A DNA stretch of 64,000 nt from Candidatus Coatesiibacteriota bacterium (GTDB lineage: Bacteria; JAFGND01): assembly GCA_016927185.1 (NCBI GenBank), contig JAFGND010000006.1, forward strand, positions 36,675 to 100,674. The letters are read 5' to 3'. Numbering within the stretch: the first letter of the stretch is position 1; every line of letters begins with the position of its first letter. The notes below the pieces were generated by a model. It searched no databases, was not told the DNA's origin, and saw nothing but the letters and a program-made list of their open reading frames with translations. The position numbers and the translations under genes were made by a program. This document shows, one piece after another, positions 18,025 through 27,713 of the stretch.

Positions 18025-19311
18025 TTAATCATCAGGTTTTATCTTGAAATATCTGTATACTTCAGCGGCTGTGAAAAGAGAGCCTATTATCAATATTGGT
18101 CTCTCTTTCTCTTTATTCATCTTCAGCAACTTTATGATTGCTTGTGTTACATTCTTGCACACCATATTTTCAGTGCCAATTTTACTTGAGATGTTATGCA
18201 GCCTTTCCACATCAGGAGCTCTATCACTTTCAGGAGGAGCAAGTGCTATGAATGCAGCATATTTCTGTAGATGCTTTACCATGTTTTCAATCTTCTTGTC
18301 TCTTAAGGCAGCAAGAAGTATATATAATTCAGTATTTTTGAAAATTGATTTCAAGGTTGAATCTATTTCCTTTATTCCATGCAGGTTATGACCGACATCC
18401 AGCCAGATCTCTGGCTTTTCAGAAATCCTCTCGAATCTTGCATGCCAAACAGTATCGTGCAATGCTTCAAGAGCTTTATCCATATTGAAGTCCTCAATCA
18501 ATCTGGAAGATGCAAGTAATGCAAGGAGAGCATTTGTTATTTGATGATAACCTATCATTTTCAACTTTGCATTTATTTTCCTGTCATCCTTTAATGAAAA
18601 ACTGAATTCAGTTCCTTCCATCGATATTTTTGTTGTTTCGTAAGATATCTCATTATTCAATATGAATAGACTATCAGCAAATATATCTCTTGCTCTTTCC
18701 AGAAATACTGTTTCTATATCAGGTTTCATGTTTCCCAGAAAAACCTTGCTGTCCCTCTTTATTATACCAGCTTTTTCATAAGCAATCTTCTTGAGGGTGT
18801 TCCCAAGCGATTTCTCATGATCAATACCAATATTTGTAATAATGCTTCCTGAGGGATTCACGGTATTTGTAGCATCAAGTCTGCCACCCAGACCTATTTC
18901 CAGTATTGCCCAGTCTATTTCCTTTCTCTTGAAATATATGAATGCCAGCAATGTAGTAAGTTCGAAGAATGTCAGTTTATATAGTTCGATAATCTTCTTG
19001 AATTCAGTATATAATGCAATGATTTCCTCTTCGCTTATCCTGCTTCCATTTGCGATAATTCTCTCTCTGTAATCAATAATATGAGGAGATGTAAGCCTTC
19101 CTGTCTTGAAGCCATGATATCTGAAAATTCTCTCAACATAAGCTGTTGTTGAGCCCTTGCCATTCGTTCCAGCTATCAAAATTGATTTGAAAGCTTTTTC
19201 TGGATGATTTATTGCATCAAGAGCTGCATTCATTCTGTCAAGGTTGAGTTTTATTCCGAGAGAAGCATGAAGTTTGAAAATATCCTTCAGAAACTTGACG
19301 TAACTTATCAT
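18025..19311 (-). CDS. folC: Folylpolyglutamate / dihydrofolate synthase
   Basis: 428 aa. Mur-ligase fold: P-loop ILIAGTNGKGST, TSPHIIDYRERI, EIGLGGRLDATN, and the hinge DVGHNLHGI leading to the C-terminal domain. Adds glutamate to folates (and perhaps to dihydropteroate). The ATG overlaps the nadB stop by 4 bp, so the two are co-translated. Confidence 0.93.
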   Translation of the reverse strand: MISYVKFLKDIFKLHASLGIKLNLDRMNAALDAINHPEKAFKSILIAGTNGKGSTTAYVERIFRYHGFKTGRLTSPHIIDYRERIIANGSRISEEEIIALYTEFKKIIELYKLTFFELTTLLAFIYFKRKEIDWAILEIGLGGRLDATNTVNPSGSIITNIGIDHEKSLGNTLKKIAYEKAGIIKRDSKVFLGNMKPDIETVFLERARDIFADSLFILNNEISYETTKISMEGTEFSFSLKDDRKINAKLKMIGYHQITNALLALLASSRLIEDFNMDKALEALHDTVWHARFERISEKPEIWLDVGHNLHGIKEIDSTLKSIFKNTELYILLAALRDKKIENMVKHLQKYAAFIALAPPESDRAPDVERLHNISSKIGTENMVCKNVTQAIIKLLKMNKEKERPILIIGSLFTAAEVYRYFKIKPDD

Positions 19312-20885
19312 ATGGTAGTATCTTCAATAATCATATATCCGTGATAATTATCATCTCTTTCAGGATGGTCTTCAAGAAAATGCAAACCTCTTGATTCCTG
19401 GCGCATCCTCGAACACATGACAATAAACTTGGCTACTTCAAACAAGTTCCTGAGTTCAACCAATCCCAGGTCAAACCTTGTCTTATCGTAAGCTTCTCCT
19501 ACTACAGGTGTCCATTTCCTGATGAATGTTTCTGCTTCATCCAGACCTTTGTTGTTCCTTACTATGCCAACCTTTTTCCACATAGTTTCCCGCAGTTCTT
19601 CTTTCAGCTCCTGAATATCAAACAGCTGATTCTTGTCTTCATTTACAAACAGAGCTTTCAATCCTGTTACTTCAGGTGTCTTTAATCTTGAAGACTCTAT
19701 ATGCCTGTAAGCTTGTTCGGCAAAGACCAGTGCTTCCAGCAGGGAGTTTGAAGCAAGTCTGTTTGCTCCATGCAGGCCAGAGTGAGCAACTTCTCCTATA
19801 GCATAAAGAGAGGGAATCGATGACCTGCCATTCATGTCTATGTCTATTCCACCGCATATATAATGAGCTGCAGGAACAACAGGAATTGGATCTTTTCTTA
19901 TATCGATTTCGTAGGAAAGGCATTTATTGTAGATTTGCGGGAATCTTTTTTCCAGATATTCTCCATCAATACTTGTAGCATCCAGAAGCACATATTTCTT
20001 CTGGTTTTCTTTCAGGTAGAAATATATGGATCTTGCAACAATATCCCTTGGTGCAAGTGAACCAAGAGGATGATTAATCTTTAAAATTTCTCCATCAGCT
20101 GTCTTCAGTATGCCGCCTTCCCCTCTTACTGCTTCAGAAACAAGAAATGCTCTTTTCCCTTCAATGATAGATGGATAGAGTGCAGTTGGGTGAAATTGGA
20201 CGAACTCCATGCTAGCTATTGAAGCACCTGCCCTGGATGCAATCGCAATTCCATCACCTGTAGCAATTTCGGGATTAGTTGTATACTTGTAAACCTGTCC
20301 GATGCCTCCTGTTGCAAGAATTACTGCTTTTGCAAAACAGGCAAAAAGATTGCAATTCATCTCATTATAGTAAACAACACCAACACATCTTCTATCCCTG
20401 ATTAAAAGATCTATGACGCAACAGCCTTCCTGTGTCTTCAGTCTGTCTTTATTCAATATTACATTTATAAGCCCAGATTCAATTTCCTGCCCAGTAAGAT
20501 CTCTTGCATGGACTATCCTGTTGAAAGAATGTCCTCCCTCTTTTCCTAAATCAAACTGACCATCAGTTTTTTTGGAAAACTGAATTCCGCTGTTTGTCAG
20601 TTCAAGGATAAGTTTGGGGCCTAATTTCACGGCAAGATCTACCACTTCAGGTCTGTTTATACCTCCACCGGCTTTCAAAGTATCAGCATAGTGAGAATCA
20701 AATGAATCAGTATTCGAGAATACTGAAGCAATACCACCCTGAGCATAGTTTGTATTGCAATCAGAATGCTCCTTTTTTGTAAGAAGCATCACTTCACCTA
20801 ACATTGACAATTTGAAAGCAAGGGATAAGCCTGCTATGCCTGAACCAACTACAAGATAATCTGTTATTTGTACTTTTATTTCCAT
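19308..20885 (-). CDS. nadB: L-aspartate oxidase
   Basis: 525 aa. Flavoprotein of the fumarate reductase/succinate dehydrogenase family that oxidises aspartate to iminoaspartate for NAD synthesis. FAD-binding GSGIAGLSLAFKL at the N-terminus; NYAQGGIASV; substrate-site QFHPTALYP; and EVAHSGLHGANRLASNSLLEALVF, which is typical of NadB. The C-terminal helical domain is intact. Start ATG with AAGGA upstream. NadA and NadC are not in the window. The 229 bp upstream (20886-21114) hold no gene. Confidence 0.93.
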   Translation of the reverse strand: MEIKVQITDYLVVGSGIAGLSLAFKLSMLGEVMLLTKKEHSDCNTNYAQGGIASVFSNTDSFDSHYADTLKAGGGINRPEVVDLAVKLGPKLILELTNSGIQFSKKTDGQFDLGKEGGHSFNRIVHARDLTGQEIESGLINVILNKDRLKTQEGCCVIDLLIRDRRCVGVVYYNEMNCNLFACFAKAVILATGGIGQVYKYTTNPEIATGDGIAIASRAGASIASMEFVQFHPTALYPSIIEGKRAFLVSEAVRGEGGILKTADGEILKINHPLGSLAPRDIVARSIYFYLKENQKKYVLLDATSIDGEYLEKRFPQIYNKCLSYEIDIRKDPIPVVPAAHYICGGIDIDMNGRSSIPSLYAIGEVAHSGLHGANRLASNSLLEALVFAEQAYRHIESSRLKTPEVTGLKALFVNEDKNQLFDIQELKEELRETMWKKVGIVRNNKGLDEAETFIRKWTPVVGEAYDKTRFDLGLVELRNLFEVAKFIVMCSRMRQESRGLHFLEDHPERDDNYHGYMIIEDTTI

Positions 20886-21114
20886 ATCTTCCTTAAAACA
20901 AGTCAGGGCAAAAAGTTCAAATAAATTACTTTAGTCAATAGTTTTCAGTTCCGAGTAATTTTTTCATAACCAGCTTATTTTTATTGAGAATACTACAAGA
21001 AATACTGACAGCAAAGCGATACTTGAAATTGCTGCTATTTCATTGAATTGAATCACATCACAAATCCATGCTAAGTAGAATTCTTTAGATAACAGCTTTG
21101 GGTTATCAGTTTAT

Positions 21115-22455
21115 TTAATTCTCAACCTTCACTATTACTCTGGATGAATTACCAGCTTCAATTATATATGTACCAGGCTGCCATCTGCTGCTGTCAAGTT
21201 TATTGTAACCTTTCTCTATGGTTGCCACCTGTTTCCCAGTCAAATCATATATCCTGCCATAAGTAATACTTTCAACCACAAGTTGTGAAGCGAATGGATT
21301 TGGATATGCTTTTATCTTGTTTCTTTCTGGCATATAAAAGGAAGCTTTCCTGCTATTGAAGCCATAGTTGCCTTTTATGCAATAAATGTTATTATCATTG
21401 CATCCGATGACAATGCTGCCATTCCTGCCGAGAGCAAGACTGCTTGAAAATCCATTATCTGAGACTTTCAATCTCCAGTTTATTGTACCATCAGGCTTAA
21501 GACTGTAAACATAACTGTCTGATCCTCCGAAAAAGATATTGTTATTCCTGTCAATTGCAGGACTTCCCCATATAAGGGTATATGTGCTGAACTTCCAGTA
21601 TAGAGAGCCATCACTCTTTATTGCATAAAGATAATTATCGAAACTTCCTATATATGTATTAGAGTTGGAGTCTATTGCTGGAGAGCTGGTAAGATTTCCC
21701 CCTGCAAGGAATTTCCATTTTAATGATCCATCAGGATTTAGTGCATACAGATAACTGTCCTCACATCCAAAAATTACTGTTCCATCATCTCTGACAGCTG
21801 CAGATGAGAGAATAAACCCACCTACTGTAAAAACCCACTTCTGTTTACCATCTCCTGAAACAGCCATCATATCCATGGCTCCGTATGCAGATCCTACATA
21901 CAAGGTACCATCCCTGCCAATAGCAGGGCTTGCAAAATGACCTCTTCCTGTTGCAAAGGACCATTTAAGATTTCCCTCTGGACTGAAAGCATGAATTATT
22001 CCATTAGAGAAATAAATGGTATTATCAGAACCGATAACTGGAGATGATGCAGATTCCCAATCCACTGCATATTTCCATCTCAACTGACCATCGCTTCTTA
22101 ATGCATAGAAATTCTTGTCATTGCTTGCAAAATAAATCGTATTGTCGCTGCCTATAGCTGGTGATGATGAGACTTTGTCTGCACATTGGAATTTCCATAC
22201 CAGTGCTCCATCTTTTGTAAGGCAATAAAGATAATTGTCATCAGAACCTGCATATATTCTATCGTTATCGTCAATTGCTGGAGAAGAAAAAACGTCATCT
22301 CCTGTTTTATAACTCCAGTCAATTCCTGGATTGGATAAAGGACCTGAAACGCTTGATTTTGCATTATGCCTTGAATCATATCTATACATGGGCCATATGG
22401 CAGCAGAGCTAAAACCAATGTCAGATAGTAATAATAGTATGATAATAGTTTTCAT
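21115..22455 (-). CDS. Secreted PQQ-like propeller with C-terminal sorting domain
   Basis: 446 aa from the ATG at 22455, which has AAAGGAG 6 nt upstream and opens a signal peptide (MKTIIILLLLSDIGFSSA). An in-frame ATG at 22518 would put 21 charged residues ahead and is unlikely. About eight repeats of the type SSPAIGSDNTIYF..LYAL..DG.LKWKF form a quinoprotein-like propeller. The last 65 residues (YPNPFASQLVVES, IYDLTGKQVA, PGTYIIEA) are a type IX-like/FlgD-like C-terminal domain, so the protein is probably exported to the surface. No enzymatic residues recognised. Confidence 0.78.
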   Translation of the reverse strand: MKTIIILLLLSDIGFSSAAIWPMYRYDSRHNAKSSVSGPLSNPGIDWSYKTGDDVFSSPAIDDNDRIYAGSDDNYLYCLTKDGALVWKFQCADKVSSSPAIGSDNTIYFASNDKNFYALRSDGQLRWKYAVDWESASSPVIGSDNTIYFSNGIIHAFSPEGNLKWSFATGRGHFASPAIGRDGTLYVGSAYGAMDMMAVSGDGKQKWVFTVGGFILSSAAVRDDGTVIFGCEDSYLYALNPDGSLKWKFLAGGNLTSSPAIDSNSNTYIGSFDNYLYAIKSDGSLYWKFSTYTLIWGSPAIDRNNNIFFGGSDSYVYSLKPDGTINWRLKVSDNGFSSSLALGRNGSIVIGCNDNNIYCIKGNYGFNSRKASFYMPERNKIKAYPNPFASQLVVESITYGRIYDLTGKQVATIEKGYNKLDSSRWQPGTYIIEAGNSSRVIVKVEN

Positions 22456-22536
22456 GATTTCTCCTTTAAAGATATTTTTCCTTATGATTGGAAAACGGAC
22501 TTTTTTAATGTTTTTCATAAGTCAATAAAAATAGAC

Positions 22537-22566
22537 TTGACTAAAAAGAGAAACTTTTTATATTAC
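22537..22566 (+). promoter_or_regulatory. Putative promoter of the 22586 gene
   Basis: TTGACT (22537-22542), 18 bp, TATTAC (22561-22566), ending 19 bp before the chosen start. The same 130-bp gap must also hold the divergent promoter of the propeller gene at 22455, for which I see only a weak TTGACT match on the minus strand (22520-22525). Confidence 0.4.
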
Positions 22567-22585
22567 TTTTATACGGAGGATGATT

Positions 22586-24031
22586 ATGAAAAATTTGTTG
22601 ATTCTCATTTGTTTATTCATGATTCCCGCTGCATTATTCGCCTGGGAAAAAACCTATGGTGGTGTATTGATAGACAGAGGTTATTCGATAAGGCAGCTTC
22701 AGGATGGGAATATCGTAATATCAGGATATACATCAACTTATGGAGCAGGTGGTGGAGATGTTTATCTTCTTAAAATTGATACAAATGGAAACAAACTTCT
22801 TGAAAAAACATTTGGTGGAGGATCTTATGATTTAGGTGCCTCAATCCAAATCCTTCCAAATAATAGCGGATTTGTAATAGGGGGCACTACTTCCTCTTTT
22901 GGTAATGGTGCTGAGGATTTCCTGCTGCTCAAGACAGATAACTCATTCAATACGGTCTTTCAAAAAGCATTTGGAGGTCGTTCAGGCGAATGGTGCAATT
23001 CTGTTTCATTGGTGAATGATGGTGGCTTTATTCTGGCAGGTGAAACTATTTCTTTTGGTGCTGGAGGAAGAGATATATATGTGGTAAGAACAGACGCACA
23101 AGGAAATATTATCTGGGCAAAAACCTTCGGAAGAACTAATGATGAGTATGGGAGATGGGCCATACAAACTGATGAAGGTGGCTTCATAATTGCAGGCTCA
23201 ACAAATTCTTACGGAAATGGCAAGCATGATTGTTTATTAATAAAAACTGACGAGAATGGAAATATTCAATGGGAGAATGTATACGGTGGTTTCGAGCATG
23301 ATGTTGCAATATCCATCCATTCCCTTAGCGATGGATATATTATTTGCGGAGAAGCTTCAAATCTTGGTGCCGGAGAAGGAGAAATGTATTTGTTCAAGAT
23401 AAACAAGCAGGGAACTCTTATATTTGAAAAGGTATTTGGTGGAAACTCAGTAGACTGGGGAAGAGAAGCTATTCAGACTAATGATGGTGGATTCATAGCA
23501 TGTGGAGCAACCTATTCTTATGGCTCAGGAAATCAGGATATGTTCATAGTGAAGACTGATTCAAATGGAAACCTGCAATGGCAAAGCGTAGCAGGTGGCG
23601 AGAATGATGATGTAGCATATTCAGTGATTCAGACAGAAGATCAGCATTATGCCTTCATTGGATATACTGAATCTTATGGTTCAGGTTATGCTGACGTTTA
23701 TTTATACAAGACTGAAAAAGAAACAGGTTTCTCAGCTCAGAAAATCATACCAAAGAAAGAATCTGCAAGCATTGCAACTTATCCTAATCCTTTCAGGAGC
23801 AATGTTAATATAAATTATTCCATAAAGGAAGACGGGCAAATAAAACTCCAGATCTTTGATATTTCCGGCAAACTCATGAAAACTCTTGTTGACGAGAAAA
23901 AGCAAAAAGGCAACTATAGTCTGATCTGGCAAGCAAATACTGACAAGAAAATCAATGGAGGAGTTTTCTTCATCAAGTTATCTTCAAATGACAGGATACT
24001 TGCAACAAGAAAAATCCTTCAAATTGAGTAA
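22586..24031 (+). CDS. Secreted repeat protein with C-terminal sorting domain
   Basis: 481 aa from the second ATG (22586), which has GGAGG 6 nt upstream; the first ATG at 22580 directly abuts it. Signal peptide MKNLLILICLFMIPAALFA. Seven or so repeats of about 48 residues follow the pattern DGGFIIAGxTxSYGxGxxDxxLxKTDxxGNxxWxxxxGG, as in delta-60-like propellers. The C-terminal domain begins TYPNPFRSNV and continues with LQIFDISGKLMKTL and ends ATRKILQIE, a FlgD/type IX-like sorting tail. Function is likely surface binding or structure. Confidence 0.8.
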   Translation: MKNLLILICLFMIPAALFAWEKTYGGVLIDRGYSIRQLQDGNIVISGYTSTYGAGGGDVYLLKIDTNGNKLLEKTFGGGSYDLGASIQILPNNSGFVIGGTTSSFGNGAEDFLLLKTDNSFNTVFQKAFGGRSGEWCNSVSLVNDGGFILAGETISFGAGGRDIYVVRTDAQGNIIWAKTFGRTNDEYGRWAIQTDEGGFIIAGSTNSYGNGKHDCLLIKTDENGNIQWENVYGGFEHDVAISIHSLSDGYIICGEASNLGAGEGEMYLFKINKQGTLIFEKVFGGNSVDWGREAIQTNDGGFIACGATYSYGSGNQDMFIVKTDSNGNLQWQSVAGGENDDVAYSVIQTEDQHYAFIGYTESYGSGYADVYLYKTEKETGFSAQKIIPKKESASIATYPNPFRSNVNINYSIKEDGQIKLQIFDISGKLMKTLVDEKKQKGNYSLIWQANTDKKINGGVFFIKLSSNDRILATRKILQIE

Positions 24032-24146
24032 AGTATTGGCATGCTTTTTGCTTTAATTTAATAGTTGACATACTAAAATGAATTTTTAGCTATGTTCTTT
24101 GTTAAAATAGTATAGTTTTTTAAACAAGTGTTGCAGGAGGTAGACA

Positions 24147-24860
24147 ATGAAAAGCAAGTTTTTCTTGGCAATGGCAATGGTTTTCTTGATTTCAATTTTT
24201 GGTTGTGGAGGTACTGATACTGATAATAATGGTGAAGATGCGCTGATTTATTATAATTTTGATGAATATAATGATGGAGATGTTCCTAGTGATTGGTTTT
24301 TCGTTGATGAAGCAAAAGCTGATACATTAGGACCTTCAGATTGGTCAATAGCAAGCAAGCAGCTCTATCAAGCTAGCAAAATTGGAGGCACTGATACTAC
24401 ATTTACAGAAACTGACACAACTCAGAATCTTTATGGAACTTTTGCTTATGTAGGAAACCAGGATTGGACAGATTATGTATTTGAGGCAAAATTCAAAGCA
24501 GTAGATAACAATGGATTGGGATTTATCTTCAGACATAGTACAACTGAAGACGGAAAGCATGTATTCTATAGATTCCTGATGGTAAACGATAAATTATTCG
24601 GTGGAGAATGCTTCAGACTTGATTATTATGATGGTGAAGAATACCACTTGATAAAGAAAACAGACCGTTTAAGTTTTGATATGAACACCACATATAATAT
24701 GAAGATTGAAGTTTATGGCACATTAATAAAAGTTTACAGGAATGAGTGGTTATGCATGGAGCTAAATGATGTAAGTCTTTCGAAAGGTAATGTTGGCTTA
24801 TTCTGCATGGCAAATAAAGCATATTTTGATGATATAAAAGTAACGGCTTACGGTTACTAG
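24147..24860 (+). CDS. Lipoprotein with concanavalin-like (laminin G/DUF1080-type) domain
   Basis: 237 aa. Lipobox IFGC at residues 17-20 with an acidic, Asn-rich linker after it. The body has the jelly-roll pattern of 3-keto-disaccharide hydrolase/laminin-G-like domains: NFDEYNDGDVPSDWFFVD, FEAKFKAVDNNGLGFIFRH, MKIEVYGTLIKVYRN and YFDDIKV. A sugar-binding role is likely; no catalytic residues are clear. Strong AGGAGGT ribosome site. A hairpin follows its stop. Confidence 0.65.
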   Translation: MKSKFFLAMAMVFLISIFGCGGTDTDNNGEDALIYYNFDEYNDGDVPSDWFFVDEAKADTLGPSDWSIASKQLYQASKIGGTDTTFTETDTTQNLYGTFAYVGNQDWTDYVFEAKFKAVDNNGLGFIFRHSTTEDGKHVFYRFLMVNDKLFGGECFRLDYYDGEEYHLIKKTDRLSFDMNTTYNMKIEVYGTLIKVYRNEWLCMELNDVSLSKGNVGLFCMANKAYFDDIKVTAYGY

Positions 24861-24868
24861 ATTTCAAT

Positions 24869-24904
24869 AATTCCCCTTTTTCTGATAAAAGGGGAATTTC
24901 CTCT
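24869..24904 (+). terminator. Hairpin after the lipoprotein gene
   Basis: Perfect 12-bp stem AATTCCCCTTTT (24869-24880) / AAAAGGGGAATT (24887-24898) with a 6-nt loop, 9 bp past the stop, followed by TCCTCTT. The T-rich tail is imperfect. Confidence 0.6.
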
Positions 24905-24908
24905 TATC

Positions 24909-24975
24909 TTCCGATAATTAACAAAATCAAACTCATTGACATATATTAGGAGTTGGTTTGTTTTGGTTATCGGAA
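24909..24975. promoter_or_regulatory. Spaced inverted repeat upstream of hppA
   Basis: TTCCGATAA (24909-24917) and TTATCGGAA (24967-24975) are exact complements 49 bp apart, just before the hppA ribosome site. They could base-pair in a leader RNA or be an operator pair. A TTGACA (24936-24941) lies between them. Role unknown. Confidence 0.3.
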
Positions 24976-24998
24976 ATTTCTTAAAAAAGGGGTAACAA

Positions 24999-27047
24999 AT
25001 GTCAGATATGATTTACTTGTGGGCTCCGATTCTGGGGGGACTGGGATTATTCTATGCTTTTATTACTCTGTTCAGTATAACAAAGAAGAATGCTGGAAAT
25101 GAAACAATGCAGGCTATTGCAAGACAAATCGAAGAAGGAGCTAACACCTACTTAATAAGACAGTATAAAATATTATCGATATTCATAATTATAGTGGCAA
25201 TTATTTTAACACTTGCTATTGAATGGAGAACAGCCTTTTGCTTCGTTTGCGGTGCTCTATCTTCAATAATCGCAGGTTTTATTGGGATGAGGGCAGCTAC
25301 AAAAAGCAATGTAAGAACAAGCCAGGCAGCAACTCTTGGAAGAGATCAGGCTTTGACAGTGGCGTTTTCTGGTGGGTCTGTAATGGGACTGGCAGTAGCT
25401 TCTCTGGGAGCGATAGGAATAGGTATTCTATATTATGTATTCAAGGATCCCAATTATGTCAGTGGATATGCAATGGGTGCATCTTCAATTGCATTGTTCG
25501 CACGTTTAGGCGGAGGAATTTATACTAAAGCAGCAGATGTCGGAGCAGATCTTGTTGGCAAGGTTGAAGCTGGTATTCCTGAAGATGATCCAAGAAATCC
25601 TGCAGTTATTGCAGACAACGTGGGAGATAATGTTGGAGATATTGCTGGAATGGGTGCTGACTTGTTTGAATCATATGTAGGTTCAGTCATCGCAACAATG
25701 GCAATAGCATCAACCTTTGCATTCAATCCTTTATGTCCTCCTGAGCTTAAATCAAATTTACTCGGCTGGATAATACTTCCAGTATTGATAATAGCAGCAG
25801 GGTTAGCTTCTTCATTAATAGGAGTCTGGGGAGTCATATTGCTCTCAAAAATGGATCCACAGAAGGCATTAAGGTATTCAACATATATCTCTGGAATAGC
25901 AATCATAGCTGCTTCCTGTTTTCTCGTTTATCATATACTGGGGCAGCAATTCATGGGAGTATTCTGGGCAACTTTATCTGGTATTCTCTGCGGACTTCTT
26001 ATTGGAGGCATAACTGAATACTATACATCATATTCTCCTATCAAGAAGATAGCTAAAGCGAGTGAGACAGGTCCAGCAACAAATATCATAACTGGTTTCG
26101 CAGTTGGCATGCAGTCAACAGCCTTGCCAGTACTAGTCATAGTCATAGCAATAGGAATAAGTTATACGCTTGTAGACAAGGCTTTTGCTGGTGCCGGTTT
26201 ATATGGAATAGCAATTGCTGCTGTTGGAATGCTCGCAACTGTTGGAATGACAATGAGTGTTGACAGTTATGGTCCTATAGCTGATAATGCTGGCGGAATT
26301 TCAGAAATGTCTAAACTTGGACCAGAAATAAAAAAGATAACTGACAAGCTGGATTCATTAGGTAACACAACTGCAGCAATAGGCAAAGGATTTGCAATAG
26401 GTTCAGCAGCCTTGACTGCACTTGCATTATTCGCTGCTTATTCACAGGTGGCTGAAGTAAAGCTGGAAGCATTGAGTTTGCTGGATCCTAAAGTCGTAAT
26501 GGGTATTCTCTGGGGAGCAGTAATGCCTTACTGGCTTGGCTCTATGGCAATGCTTGCAGTAGGACGTGCTGCTTCGACAATGGTGGAAGAAGTAAGAAGG
26601 CAGTTCAGGGAAATAGTTGGGTTGCTTGAAGGCAAGGAAGATGTAAAGGCAGACAGCAAGAAGTGCGTTGATATCGCTGCAGCTGCTGCCATCAGAGAAA
26701 TGATACTTCCTGGTTCTATAGCTGTAGTAATGCCTGTTGCAGTTGGATACCTGCTTGGCAAGAACGCTTTAGGAGGCTTTCTTGCAGGAGCAACTGTTTC
26801 AGGAGTTCTGATTGGTATTTTCATGGCTAATGCTGGAGGAGCATGGGATAACGCCAAGAAGTGGATTGAAGAAGGTAATCTCGGTGGAAAAGGATCCAGT
26901 CCTCACAAGGCAGCTGTAGTGGGAGACACTGTTGGTGATCCTTTCAAAGATACAGTAGGTCCTTCAATGAACATACTGATAAAACTCATGAGTGTAGTAA
27001 GTCTTGTTCTTGCTCCAGTAATCAAGAATTTTAGCGGATTGTTTTAA
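24999..27047 (+). CDS. hppA: Membrane-bound cation-pumping pyrophosphatase
   Basis: 682 aa, about 15-16 membrane segments. Hydrolyses PPi and pumps H+ and/or Na+. Catalytic loops are all present: [36 protein letters not shown] region near residue 185 (written here in part: [28 protein letters not shown]), DNAGGISEM, and the C-terminal [11 protein letters not shown]. Ala in [10 protein letters not shown] marks the K+-dependent class (K in K+-independent enzymes). Whether it moves Na+ cannot be decided by eye. Ribosome site AGGGG. Supports energy saving from biosynthetic PPi. Confidence 0.95.
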   Translation: MSDMIYLWAPILGGLGLFYAFITLFSITKKNAGNETMQAIARQIEEGANTYLIRQYKILSIFIIIVAIILTLAIEWRTAFCFVCGALSSIIAGFIGMRAATKSNVRTSQAATLGRDQALTVAFSGGSVMGLAVASLGAIGIGILYYVFKDPNYVSGYAMGASSIALFARLGGGIYTKAADVGADLVGKVEAGIPEDDPRNPAVIADNVGDNVGDIAGMGADLFESYVGSVIATMAIASTFAFNPLCPPELKSNLLGWIILPVLIIAAGLASSLIGVWGVILLSKMDPQKALRYSTYISGIAIIAASCFLVYHILGQQFMGVFWATLSGILCGLLIGGITEYYTSYSPIKKIAKASETGPATNIITGFAVGMQSTALPVLVIVIAIGISYTLVDKAFAGAGLYGIAIAAVGMLATVGMTMSVDSYGPIADNAGGISEMSKLGPEIKKITDKLDSLGNTTAAIGKGFAIGSAALTALALFAAYSQVAEVKLEALSLLDPKVVMGILWGAVMPYWLGSMAMLAVGRAASTMVEEVRRQFREIVGLLEGKEDVKADSKKCVDIAAAAAIREMILPGSIAVVMPVAVGYLLGKNALGGFLAGATVSGVLIGIFMANAGGAWDNAKKWIEEGNLGGKGSSPHKAAVVGDTVGDPFKDTVGPSMNILIKLMSVVSLVLAPVIKNFSGLF

Positions 27048-27049
27048 TA

Positions 27050-27619
27050 ATGGATGGATGGCAGGAATTCTCCTGGGGAATGAACTATAATATCGTCTTG
27101 GACTTGATAAGAAGAGAACGAGATGATATTCAGGTGTCATATATTTTATGTAATGACAGGTCAATTGCGTTTTCAAAGGAGGAATTTGCCAAGCAGCCTC
27201 TTTCAATAGGATATTTCCAGTTCGAGGATCAACAGTTATACGCAGTAGATTTCATTTTCAAGAAAAGAGACAATGAGGATGATGTAATTTCATCTTATAA
27301 GAAACTTTCTTTCCTGATAGATTTCAAGATAGGTAAAGGTCAGGTTATCTACGAAGGAAAGGAACGAAGGAAAGGGAAACGTGCAGAAATAATTACTCAG
27401 GTAGATATTCCTGATTATTACGGAGATGAATTTTTTATTAAAGTCTGGACAGTAGGCAGAACTCATATTATTCTTTCTTATGCCCTTTATGGAAAGCATA
27501 TGTTGCAGATCTATCTGAGATATCTTGATAAATACCATTCTTTCCATCCCCCTGAGGAATTCAAGGACTTGTATGAGAAAATTGAAGGAAATGGCTATAT
27601 AAGAAAAAACGAATTGTAA
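27050..27619 (+). CDS. Hypothetical protein downstream of hppA
   Basis: 189 aa, soluble, no signal peptide. The opening GWQEFSWGMNYNIVLDLIRRE is like the start of small WG-type domains that bind ligands in secreted proteins, but the rest (VDFIFKKRD, IDFKIGKGQVIYEGKERRKGKR, ILSYALYGKHMLQIYLRY) matches nothing I recognise. It starts 2 bp after hppA, so they are co-transcribed, and it ends before a strong terminator. Function unknown. Confidence 0.6.
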   Translation: MDGWQEFSWGMNYNIVLDLIRRERDDIQVSYILCNDRSIAFSKEEFAKQPLSIGYFQFEDQQLYAVDFIFKKRDNEDDVISSYKKLSFLIDFKIGKGQVIYEGKERRKGKRAEIITQVDIPDYYGDEFFIKVWTVGRTHIILSYALYGKHMLQIYLRYLDKYHSFHPPEEFKDLYEKIEGNGYIRKNEL

Positions 27620-27644
27620 AGCATCTTGAATAAAACTTTCAAGC

Positions 27645-27684
27645 AAGCAGGTTTTAAAAGGAAATTCAAAAAACCTGCTTTTTT
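27645..27684. terminator. Rho-independent terminator
   Basis: AAGCAGGTTTT (27645-27655) pairs with AAAACCTGCTT (27670-27680) around a 14-nt loop, followed by TTTT. It ends the hppA transcription unit and, facing the convergent gene at 27714, may work both ways. Confidence 0.75.
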
Positions 27685-27713
27685 CTTGATACAATGTCAG
27701 AAGTAGTTATCAC

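Noticed and set aside
21091..21111. GATAAC/GTTATC hairpin after the 21115 gene
   Set aside because: Only 6 bp of stem and no T-run; too weak to call a terminator.
26528..26857. 109-aa ORF antisense to hppA
   Set aside because: The conserved pyrophosphatase explains the region; the antisense frame is open only because of codon bias.
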